From a gamma proteobacterium symbiont of Taylorina sp. (GTDB taxonomy: Bacteria > Pseudomonadota > Gammaproteobacteria > GRL18): a DNA stretch of 35,346 nucleotides. The translations under genes and the position numbers were made by a program. The notes beneath the pieces were generated by a model that had not been told where the DNA came from, did not search any database, and saw only the letters and a program-made list of their open reading frames with translations. Of this stretch, positions 1 to 7,622 are shown one piece after another; the stretch's first letter is position 1; the number at the start of each line of letters is the position of its first letter. The stretch covers positions 19,106-54,451 of the forward strand of contig JAHXIV010000047.1 of assembly GCA_025655455.1 (NCBI GenBank), read 5' to 3'.

Positions 1-433
1 GTGCCAATTATGACACCTTTAACTTTAGCGTCAATGATGGCACAGCAGATTCAGCCAGTAGCTATGCCATGACCGTTGATGTCACGGCTATTAATGATGC
101 GCCCACAGCGGCGATTAAAACTGTGACCACCGATGAAGATACAGATCATACCTTTACAGCTTCTGACTTTAATTTTAGTGATGTGGATTCAGGTGATACT
201 TTAGCCTCCGTTAAAATCACCACCTTAGAAACAGTGGGTAGTCTTAAACTCAATGGTGTGGATGTCACTTTAAATCAAGTGATTACTAAAACCGACATTG
301 ATAATAATCTACTCAAATTTACGCCAGTTGCTAATGCCAATGGTGCCAATTATGACACCTTTAACTTTAGCGTCAATGATGGCACAGCAGATTCAGCCAG
401 TAGCTATGCCATGACCGTTGATGTCACGGCTAT
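1..433 (+). repeat. Near-identical 342-bp tandem repeat in adhesin gene
   Basis: Bases 1-91 match bases 343-433 without a difference, giving a period of 342 bp (114 codons). The unit encodes a cadherin-like domain containing DEDTDHTFTASDFNFSD near its start and ending in TVDVTAIND. A diverged copy of the same fold occurs at about 1700-2015 (ATHTFSSSDFGFSDVDTGD). The exact match suggests recent duplication or gene conversion, and more copies probably lie upstream of the window. Confidence 0.9.
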
Positions 434-3400
434 CAATGACGCACCAACCCTGGCTGGCACAGCCACTTTAGCTCAAACCGAGGATGCTGCTGCCGCAGCC
501 ATGAATTTATCGGGTATTACGGTGGCTGATATCGATACCAGTACCGATATTACACTGACAATTGCCGTTGCCGATACCAATGCCAATTTGAGTGTGGCTA
601 ATGCAGGTACTACGGTCAACAATGTAGATGTAGTACAAAGCAATGCTTATACACTCACCCTAACCGGTACGCTCAGTGAACTAAATACCTATCTTGGCAG
701 CAATGGTGCCACAGATATCACCTATGCCACCAGCACAAATGGCAATAATAATGACAGCCTGTCTATTATCGCCAATGATGGTCTTAGTAATTCGACCGCT
801 AAAAATTTAACCATTAGTGTCACCAGTGTCAATGATGAACCAACGGCCTCAGCCACGGGTGATAATAGTTCAGTTGCCGGTGCGGGATCTGCAGGCTCGG
901 TATTTTCCAGCACCACTATCTCTGCAGTGGATGCAGGTGAGAATATTAAGAGTGTCACTTTTACCGTCACTGGTGTTGTTGATTCAGGTGACGAAGATAT
1001 AATCATTGATGGCTCTACCGTTGACTTAACTGCTGCTTCAGGTCCTACGACGGCAAGTGGCGGCAATATTGCTTATACGATTACTTTTAGCGGCAGCACG
1101 GCCACCGTATTATTAACCGGGCCAGCGGCGGCTGCGGCAGCCAATACGGTATTTCAAACAGCACTGGATGGGATGACTTATCAAAATACCCTGGGTGCTG
1201 TAACAACCGGCGACCGTGTGTTTATCATTACCACGGTGGTTGATGCAGGTGGCACAGCTGATGGCGGTGATGACGCCCTAAGCACGTCAATTGTCTCTAC
1301 AATTACCGTGGTCAATGGTGATACGCCTCTGGCAACAACGGCTAGCTATAATGGTACGGAAGATACCTCAGTCACCTTAGATACAGTGGGTATGGCGGTG
1401 ACTAAAGAAGCCAATAATGCGGATATTTTGGATTACATTACCATCACAGGCATTAGTGGCGGCACTTTAGCCTTAACCGGCAGCCCGTCTGCAACAGGCG
1501 CTAATGGTACAGTTGGTATGGCTGCAGCAGGGGCAATTAGCAATGGTGATAAAATCAGTACAGCCAATATTGCCTTATTAGAATTTACCCCAACGCTTAA
1601 TTCAACCAGTGCTGCAACGATTACTTATACCGTGACCGATGCAGGGCCAGATACTTCGGCAGCGGCAACCTTAACGATTAATTTAGCTGCAGTTAATGAT
1701 GATCCAGAAGGCAGTGATAAAACCATTGCATTACAAACGACGGCAACACATACGTTCAGTAGCAGTGATTTTGGCTTTAGCGATGTGGATACAGGTGATA
1801 CGCTAGATAGTGTTCAAGTGACCGTACAAACAATTGATAATGGTAGTTTAAAATTAAATGGCGTGGCTGTTGTTGATGGGGATTGGATAGCAGTTGCTGA
1901 TATTAGCAACTTGGTTTATACCCCAAGTGCTGCAGGTACAGATACTTTCACCTTTAAAGTTAAAGATAATACCGCCGCTTTTGATGCAACAGCGAACACG
2001 ATTACTTTTACTGTAACGAGTCCACCAGCTCCAGCTCCAGCGCCCGCTCCAACTACCCCACCATCGACAACAGAAACAGTGGATGGTGTCACGGTAGAAC
2101 AACAAACAGGGACTTCTGATAATTCAACTGCTGAAATTGTTGAAACAGTGATCGAGCCGGTTACAGACAGCAGAGAGGAAGATGGTGAAACCCCGAATGA
2201 TCAATTAGCTGATATTCCACTACTTTTTGATGATTCAGATAAAGAGCAGATTGCCACTACAGTCAGTTTGCCGTTAGGTGTCGGCTTGACTGCATCGGGT
2301 GCTGTTACGCCGTTGTCACAAGCTGAAGCTTTGCTGGAATTGCTCCCCTTAATCCAGGAAACAGGGGATACTCACAATGAAGATAATACGGAACAATTGC
2401 TTGGTGGCGGACAGCAGTTTCTTGACGAGCAGGAAGAAGGTACTGAAATATTGGTGCATAGAATTATCCTCACCGCCAATTCCACAGATGCCCCTTTACA
2501 GCCCATTATTATTAATGGTAATGACGGTGGTCAAAGTGGAACAAATGTTGTTGAAGCTCTGGTCATTGATGTGAGTCAACTTCCACCTGGAACAGTCATT
2601 GAATTGGTTAATGTTGATTTTGCGGTAATTATAGGTTTGGGCATATTTCGAGGAGGAGATGGTCAAAATATTGTCTATGCGGGAGAGGGTTCTCAAAATA
2701 TTGTATTGGGGGCAGATGATGATATTCTATATGCCGGTGCCGGTGATGATACCGTTGGTAGTAAGGGAGGCAATGATCGACTGTATGGTGAAGATGGCAA
2801 TGATATTGTGTTTGGTGGAGAGGGTGATGATCAGCTATTTGGTGGTAATGGTGATGATAACCTTAGCGGTGATGCGGGTAATGATTTGCTGTTAGGAGGA
2901 AAAAATAATGATACCGCAAGCTTTAGTAATAATCGTGATCAATATGAGATAAATTATAATTTCGGTATGACAAGCGTGACCTCACTTTTAGACAGCAGTG
3001 ATATTAATACTTTAATCAATGTTGAAAATTTAACTTTTGCAGATGAAACAATCAATATTACTCATACAGAATCACTCTCATGGATTACCAGCCTTTACCA
3101 ACAAATTTTGGGACGACAAGCTGATTTAGGTGGTTTCCAGCATTGGGCTAATAGCAATGCTAATTTAAATACTACAGTGGGTGAGATTACAATGAGATTC
3201 TTACTTTCTGAAGAAAATATTGCATCATCGGGAGTGAATATCAGTACACTGCAAAACACTGATGAGAAAATTGAGTATTTATATCAGGAAATTTTAGGAA
3301 GGGCATCTGATGAAGCTGGCAAAGCTCATTGGATCAATGTTTATGATAATGGTGGAAGTATTGAACAAATCGCTGGATCATTTGTGCAATCAGTTGAATT

Positions 3401-3446
3401 AATCGGTCAATATGTGACACCTGAAGGGTGGGATTTTATTGTTTGA
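1..3446 (+). CDS. C-terminal part of giant RTX/cadherin-like secreted adhesin (5' truncated by window)
   Basis: The reading frame is open from base 3 with no start, so the gene begins upstream. What is seen: tandem cadherin-like repeats (units ending in DVTAINDAP or SVNDEP, up to about base 2015), a proline/alanine linker (about 2023-2070), an acidic spacer, then RTX nonapeptides of GGxGxDxxx type (2652-2912). Two DUF4214-like motifs follow, with YQQILGRQADLGGFQHW and YQEILGRASDEAGKAHW (about 3078-3400), and a short tail ending at TGA. Family knowledge: RTX proteins with such C-termini are exported without cleavage by type I secretion, bind calcium and act as surface adhesins or S-layer-like proteins. 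No ABC exporter, membrane fusion protein or TolC for it lies in this window. Function as an adhesin is inferred from architecture; the ligand is unknown. It is convergent with the methyltransferase gene. Confidence 0.85.
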   Translation, partial: ANYDTFNFSVNDGTADSASSYAMTVDVTAINDAPTAAIKTVTTDEDTDHTFTASDFNFSDVDSGDTLASVKITTLETVGSLKLNGVDVTLNQVITKTDIDNNLLKFTPVANANGANYDTFNFSVNDGTADSASSYAMTVDVTAINDAPTLAGTATLAQTEDAAAAAMNLSGITVADIDTSTDITLTIAVADTNANLSVANAGTTVNNVDVVQSNAYTLTLTGTLSELNTYLGSNGATDITYATSTNGNNNDSLSIIANDGLSNSTAKNLTISVTSVNDEPTASATGDNSSVAGAGSAGSVFSSTTISAVDAGENIKSVTFTVTGVVDSGDEDIIIDGSTVDLTAASGPTTASGGNIAYTITFSGSTATVLLTGPAAAAAANTVFQTALDGMTYQNTLGAVTTGDRVFIITTVVDAGGTADGGDDALSTSIVSTITVVNGDTPLATTASYNGTEDTSVTLDTVGMAVTKEANNADILDYITITGISGGTLALTGSPSATGANGTVGMAAAGAISNGDKISTANIALLEFTPTLNSTSAATITYTVTDAGPDTSAAATLTINLAAVNDDPEGSDKTIALQTTATHTFSSSDFGFSDVDTGDTLDSVQVTVQTIDNGSLKLNGVAVVDGDWIAVADISNLVYTPSAAGTDTFTFKVKDNTAAFDATANTITFTVTSPPAPAPAPAPTTPPSTTETVDGVTVEQQTGTSDNSTAEIVETVIEPVTDSREEDGETPNDQLADIPLLFDDSDKEQIATTVSLPLGVGLTASGAVTPLSQAEALLELLPLIQETGDTHNEDNTEQLLGGGQQFLDEQEEGTEILVHRIILTANSTDAPLQPIIINGNDGGQSGTNVVEALVIDVSQLPPGTVIELVNVDFAVIIGLGIFRGGDGQNIVYAGEGSQNIVLGADDDILYAGAGDDTVGSKGGNDRLYGEDGNDIVFGGEGDDQLFGGNGDDNLSGDAGNDLLLGGKNNDTASFSNNRDQYEINYNFGMTSVTSLLDSSDINTLINVENLTFADETINITHTESLSWITSLYQQILGRQADLGGFQHWANSNANLNTTVGEITMRFLLSEENIASSGVNISTLQNTDEKIEYLYQEILGRASDEAGKAHWINVYDNGGSIEQIAGSFVQSVELIGQYVTPEGWDFIV
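2652..2912 (+). repeat. RTX calcium-binding nonapeptide block
   Basis: About nine glycine/aspartate-rich nonapeptides are encoded here, including GGNDRLYGEDGNDIVFGG and GEGDDQLFGGNGDDNLSG. These follow the hemolysin-type calcium-binding pattern GGxGxDxLx and fold into a parallel beta-roll on binding calcium outside the cell. The block sits just before the DUF4214-like secretion tail. Confidence 0.9.
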
Positions 3447-3597
3447 TATATTAAATAATTTTATGAAAGTTTAAATGGCGGATGAAAAAGTCAATAAATT
3501 ATGGGGACATTTGTCTGCACTAGAAGCAAACGAAAATTGCTAACCAGAATATGCACATTAATTGAACAGATATCGTATTTGCTGTTGAATAATTTCC

Positions 3598-4245
3598 CTA
3601 AATAAAGTCATCATGAACGGATTTTTTAAACAGCACCACATCTTTGTCAACCACCATCAAATTGGCTTTCCATTGCTGTGCCAGCCATTGAAATGTTGCC
3701 ACTGAAAAGAAACAGACATGAGTAGGATCGTGCTTATAATGCCAGTTTGAGAAAGCCTTTTTATCAATGACACGTTTGGTCATAATACCCAGTATTCCAC
3801 CATCTTTCAGACAGGACCAGAGCCTGTTTAATTCATCCCCCGGATAGTGCAGATGTTCAACCACCTCAGATGCACTGATAAAATCATAATGATGTTTAAA
3901 ACATTGCTTGTCCGGTGCATAAAATGGATCATAAATAGTCATTACATGCCCTAGTTCTGCAAACATAAGAGAAAGAGTGGGACCGGGTCCACTGCCAAAA
4001 TCAAGGCCGTCACTCTGAGGGGCTATATTTTGTGACAGTGGAATAAAAATTCGCTCCAGAAAATGGCGGTAACCGACATCATCAGGGCAATTTTCATGCA
4101 GGTCATAGACCCGTTTTTCCTTCTCAGGACTTAAAAACTGCTTAGGAGGTACAAACACCAGGAGACAGTCTGAGCACTGTAGAAAATCTCTGTTACCCTG
4201 AAAAAAAAGAGTGTTATTGGATGACTGACAAAGCGGACAAATCAT
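3598..4245 (-). CDS. Class I SAM-dependent methyltransferase with N-terminal zinc ribbon
   Basis: A 215-residue protein. It begins with a four-cysteine ribbon (C3, C6, C24, C27; MICPLCQSS and QCSDCLLVF), followed by a Rossmann methyltransferase core with SAM motif I LDFGSGPGP (about residues 81-89), an acidic strand-2 region (TIYDPFYAP) and the motif FISASEVVEHL typical of Methyltransf_23-like enzymes. The substrate is unknown; related ribbon-bearing enzymes act on sugars, lipids or small molecules. The ATG follows the stop codon of the upstream Lon-like protease gene with no base between, so the two are probably co-transcribed and translationally coupled. It ends convergently with the adhesin gene. 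Confidence 0.8.
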   Translation of the reverse strand: MICPLCQSSNNTLFFQGNRDFLQCSDCLLVFVPPKQFLSPEKEKRVYDLHENCPDDVGYRHFLERIFIPLSQNIAPQSDGLDFGSGPGPTLSLMFAELGHVMTIYDPFYAPDKQCFKHHYDFISASEVVEHLHYPGDELNRLWSCLKDGGILGIMTKRVIDKKAFSNWHYKHDPTHVCFFSVATFQWLAQQWKANLMVVDKDVVLFKKSVHDDFI

Positions 4246-6774
4246 TTAATCTTCTGCAGCATCTTTGTCATATTTATGCTGCTCTGTATGTTTTATGGTT
4301 GAATATTTTTCCATATCGGTCTGGATTTTATGATTAATAGTACCCTGCGGGTATTGATGTTTAACATCCGGTTTCCCAGCATCCATACCCATCAATAAGC
4401 TGAGTGCATCATCGACATGTTCAATACTATAAATGGTGAACATTTCTTTTTCTACGGCTTCTAATACTTCTTCTTTGAGCATCAAATTAACAATATTACT
4501 CTCAGGAATTAACACACCCTGCTGACCAGTCAGCCCCCTTAGTTTACAAATATCAAAAAAACCTTCTATCTTTTCATTCACACCACCAATGGCCTGTACT
4601 TCACCCAACTGGTTCACCGAACCGGTCAGTGCAATAGATTGTTTAACCGGAATTTCTGATACAGCAGATAACAAGGCACACAATTCAGCCACGGAGGCAC
4701 TATCACCATCCACCTGACCATAGGATTGTTCAAAAGTCAGGTTGGCATCCAGTGACAACATACAGGTTTTTGCATAATGATGTCCCAGATAGGAAGATAA
4801 AATCATGACCCCCTTGCTATGGATATCCCCGCCCAGATCAACCTCTCGTTCAATATCAACGATATGGCCATCCCCCACTCTCACCGTTGCAGTAATTCTG
4901 GAAGGTTGCCCAAAGGCAAATTCACCTATTTGTAATACTGATAACGCATTGACCTGACCCACTTTTTCATTATCTGTATCAATCAATACCGTACCTTTAA
5001 TAATTTCTTCATAGAGGCTGTCACGATATTGATCCATGCGATAAATTCTTGCCTCAATTGCACAGTTCACATCAACCAGACAAATATTGGTATTTTGATC
5101 TGCAGATTTTTCTGTATCAGATGCATGCTTTTTTTGTTGATAATATTGTGCTTCCAGTATGAGATCTCTTAAATCCCCCATATGCAGAGAAATTTTTTCT
5201 CCATGACTGACCAGTCTTGAACTATGTTCAATAATACGTTCTACAGCGGTTCGTTCAATGGGTGAGACTTTTTCCTGACATTGTACACTGGCAATAAGAC
5301 GGGCATATTGATAGGTCATTTCATCACTGCGATCCATCTCTTCTGAAAAATCGACATTGACCTTGAACAGCTTATTAAACTCCGTGTCATTTCTTTTCAA
5401 AAGATGATAAATGTGGCGATCACCAATTAAAACAATTTTCACCTTCAAGGGTATCGGATCAGGTTCCAGGGTGACATTTCTTGAAAAGCTATGCAGTTCA
5501 TCCAATGGTTCAATTGAGATACTGGAGGACTTTATGGCTCGTTTCAGCCCTTCCCAGGCATAGGGATTAAGCAGAATTTTTTCTGCATCAATTAACAAAT
5601 AACCATCATTGGCCTTATGCAGAGAACCGGGTTTAATTAAAGTAAAAGCGGTGAGCAGGTTGCCCAGTCCCAATGCATTGTCTGCTTTTTGCTGCTCACC
5701 TTCTCTGGGATTATAATAGGCCAGATGTTCAATGCGTCCAATTAAGTTAGAGTAGGTAGGATTATCTTCAAAAATAATCGGCATATCATCCGATTCAGAA
5801 TTATCTACCAGAACATTGATCAGATAACGGTGAAAACTGGCGGTTTTACTAATATGTTTACGTTTTTTACCATTATCCTTGGATTGCACGTCCTCTTCAT
5901 AGAATTCTTCCAGATGACTAATAATATCGTCCTTAACCGCTGTAAAATATTCCACCACCGGTTTAAATTGTGAAAAGTCCTTAAATAAATCTTCCATTGC
6001 AGAATCAACTAATTGTGTGACAATACTTTTATCCAGAGCATCCAGTTGCTCTTTGCCCTCTTGTTCCCATAAGGGTACTTTGGCCAGAGTCTCCTGTAAT
6101 AACTCCTGATATTTATCAATTTTCTCATTAAATTCTTTTTGTGTTTCTTCTGCTAATTGTTTAAAGCTGTCCAGATTACTGATTTTACCTTCCACTATTG
6201 CCGATAAGGTATAACCACTGGGTGTACGGATAACTGCAACCTGATTTTCTCTGGCATCATCGATTAGTTCATTCAGTGCCTTATCGCCCCGGTCATTAAT
6301 TTCTGTTTCAATAGCCTGTATTTGTGAAGTATATTCATCACTTTGGAAAGCGGCTGTAATCAGGGAAGAAATTAATTTAACCAGTTTTTCCATTGCTTCA
6401 CTCAGCGGCTTTGCGGTGCCAATGGGTAAACGTAGAAAGCGCGGATGCTGCGGATCATCGAAGTTATTAACATAACACCAGTCAAATGGTTTTTTGCAAT
6501 TGGCATAATGTTTTTTTAATAACTTTTTAATCAGAGCTGTTTTACCAATACCCTCTGAACCTAAAATAAATAAGTTATAACCCTTATGATCCATCCCCAA
6601 ACCAAATTCAATCGCTGTCAGGGCACGCTTCTGTCCAATAATTTCATCTAATTCCGGCAGCTCTTCCGTTGTTGTAAAATTTAAATTTTCCAGATCACAT
6701 TTTTTATATAATTGCTGCAAAGAGAGTTTTAAAGACAAAGCAGCTTGTGATGGGTTATTATGTATATGAGTCAT
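4246..6774 (-). CDS. Lon-like ATP-dependent protease (AAA_32 / Lon_C, LonB-type)
   Basis: Predicted cytoplasmic ATP-dependent serine protease of 842 residues. The N-terminal part carries a Walker A motif (GSEGIGKT, near residue 75). A long coiled, charged insert covers roughly residues 150-330. The C-terminal Lon protease domain has DGDSAS containing the catalytic Ser (about 692) and VNEKIEG containing the catalytic Lys (about 735). Their spacing of 43 residues is the same as Ser679/Lys722 in E. coli Lon. Architecture matches the bacterial LonB-like group (COG1067) rather than canonical Lon, with no N-terminal LAN domain. I use the ATG at 6774; a TTG six codons upstream (6792) is in frame, but neither has a strong ribosome binding site. 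It is divergent from darP, 46 bp away, and abuts the methyltransferase gene downstream. Confidence 0.88.
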   Translation of the reverse strand: MTHIHNNPSQAALSLKLSLQQLYKKCDLENLNFTTTEELPELDEIIGQKRALTAIEFGLGMDHKGYNLFILGSEGIGKTALIKKLLKKHYANCKKPFDWCYVNNFDDPQHPRFLRLPIGTAKPLSEAMEKLVKLISSLITAAFQSDEYTSQIQAIETEINDRGDKALNELIDDARENQVAVIRTPSGYTLSAIVEGKISNLDSFKQLAEETQKEFNEKIDKYQELLQETLAKVPLWEQEGKEQLDALDKSIVTQLVDSAMEDLFKDFSQFKPVVEYFTAVKDDIISHLEEFYEEDVQSKDNGKKRKHISKTASFHRYLINVLVDNSESDDMPIIFEDNPTYSNLIGRIEHLAYYNPREGEQQKADNALGLGNLLTAFTLIKPGSLHKANDGYLLIDAEKILLNPYAWEGLKRAIKSSSISIEPLDELHSFSRNVTLEPDPIPLKVKIVLIGDRHIYHLLKRNDTEFNKLFKVNVDFSEEMDRSDEMTYQYARLIASVQCQEKVSPIERTAVERIIEHSSRLVSHGEKISLHMGDLRDLILEAQYYQQKKHASDTEKSADQNTNICLVDVNCAIEARIYRMDQYRDSLYEEIIKGTVLIDTDNEKVGQVNALSVLQIGEFAFGQPSRITATVRVGDGHIVDIEREVDLGGDIHSKGVMILSSYLGHHYAKTCMLSLDANLTFEQSYGQVDGDSASVAELCALLSAVSEIPVKQSIALTGSVNQLGEVQAIGGVNEKIEGFFDICKLRGLTGQQGVLIPESNIVNLMLKEEVLEAVEKEMFTIYSIEHVDDALSLLMGMDAGKPDVKHQYPQGTINHKIQTDMEKYSTIKHTEQHKYDKDAAED

Positions 6775-6820
6775 TGGTACGCAATCCAGCAAGAATCAGG
6801 TTTTACTAAAAGTATTTAGC

Positions 6821-7360
6821 ATGGCAAAGAAAAATTTTAAAAGACAATCAACATTTCAGTCAAAAAATGAAATTGAAGATGAGCATTATATCAGTAAATC
6901 ACAGGCAAAGCGCGATGTTGAAGAATTGCAAAAACTGGGAGAAAAACTGGTTAAACTCTCCAGAGCTATTCTGGAAAGTTTCAAGCTGGAAGAGAAGCTC
7001 ATGGATGCCCTGCTGCTGGCACAGAACATTCATAGTAATAGCGCCAAACGTCGTCAGAGGCAGCTCATTGGAAAGTTAATGCGCCAGGCCGATTACGATA
7101 AGATTCGTACTCAACTAGAACGTTACCAAAATCAGGCTGTAGAGGCTAATGCATACTTTCACAAATTAGAAAACTATAGAGATCAATTGCTTGCACAGGG
7201 TGATAAGGCTGTTAATCATTTATTAAATGACTATCCGCAGTTAGACCGCTCCAGATTAAGACAACTCTTGAGAAATGCAAAAAAAGAAACTGAGCAGAAC
7301 AAACCGCCTAAGAGTACCCGACAAATATTTCAGTATCTTAAAAATAATATTCAAGAATGA
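6821..7360 (+). CDS. darP: Ribosome biogenesis factor DarP (YjgA, DUF615)
   Basis: A 179-residue protein matching the DUF615 family along its whole length: SKSQAKRDVEELQKLGEKLV near the N-terminus, RRQRQLIGKLMRQ in the middle, FHKLENYRDQLLAQGD, and RNAKKETEQNKPPKSTRQIF near the end, all close to E. coli YjgA. The family associates with late 50S ribosomal precursors and promotes large-subunit maturation. It is very basic and largely helical, with no membrane segment. The ATG has no clear Shine-Dalgarno sequence. Divergent from the Lon-like protease gene, with which it must share a compact 46-bp promoter region; no operon partner follows on the plus strand. Confidence 0.95.
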   Translation: MAKKNFKRQSTFQSKNEIEDEHYISKSQAKRDVEELQKLGEKLVKLSRAILESFKLEEKLMDALLLAQNIHSNSAKRRQRQLIGKLMRQADYDKIRTQLERYQNQAVEANAYFHKLENYRDQLLAQGDKAVNHLLNDYPQLDRSRLRQLLRNAKKETEQNKPPKSTRQIFQYLKNNIQE

Positions 7361-7397
7361 AGAATACCATTTGCCATAAACATTTAAGTATATAACT

Positions 7398-7622
7398 TTA
7401 GTTAAATTGAACACCCTGCTTATTCATAAGGTATAAATACTTACCAAATTGAAAAACTGGAAATACTCCCCTCAGATGTTTCTCAAGTTTATCCGGACTT
7501 AAGATATCTTTTGATAGTGTTAGAACGAGTTCTGATATCGTTTCTTTTAGTAACTTTGATAAGAATATGGCGTTGGGTAGATATCGTTTTTTGAAGTATG
7601 CTTCGCTTATATTAAGGCTCAA
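7398..7622 (-). CDS. Small ORF, possible truncated PDC/Cache-like sensor fragment
   Basis: A 74-codon frame starting with TTG that overlaps the TGA stop of the hybrid kinase gene by three bases (ATTGA), as in translational coupling. The peptide looks protein-like: a helical N-terminal half, then DKLEKHLRGVFPVFQFGKYL and YLMNKQGVQFN. That ending resembles, in my reading, the part of extracytoplasmic PDC-type sensor domains where a helix leads to a strand with Y(L/V)-x-D/N-x-x-G-x-Q. Such domains normally continue for another 100 or more residues, and here TAA follows. It could therefore be a remnant, a small regulator, or a chance ORF. No signal peptide is seen. Confidence 0.35.
   Translation of the reverse strand: MSLNISEAYFKKRYLPNAIFLSKLLKETISELVLTLSKDILSPDKLEKHLRGVFPVFQFGKYLYLMNKQGVQFN

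Noticed and set aside
722..1066. Long antisense ORF inside the adhesin gene.
   Set aside because: A shadow frame caused by the repetitive, threonine/alanine-rich coding strand; no start signals or domain.
3475..3543. 22-codon ORF (MADEKVNKLWGHLSALEANE...) between the adhesin and methyltransferase genes.
   Set aside because: Too short, no ribosome binding site and no similarity recognised; the 151-bp gap shows no clear terminator either.
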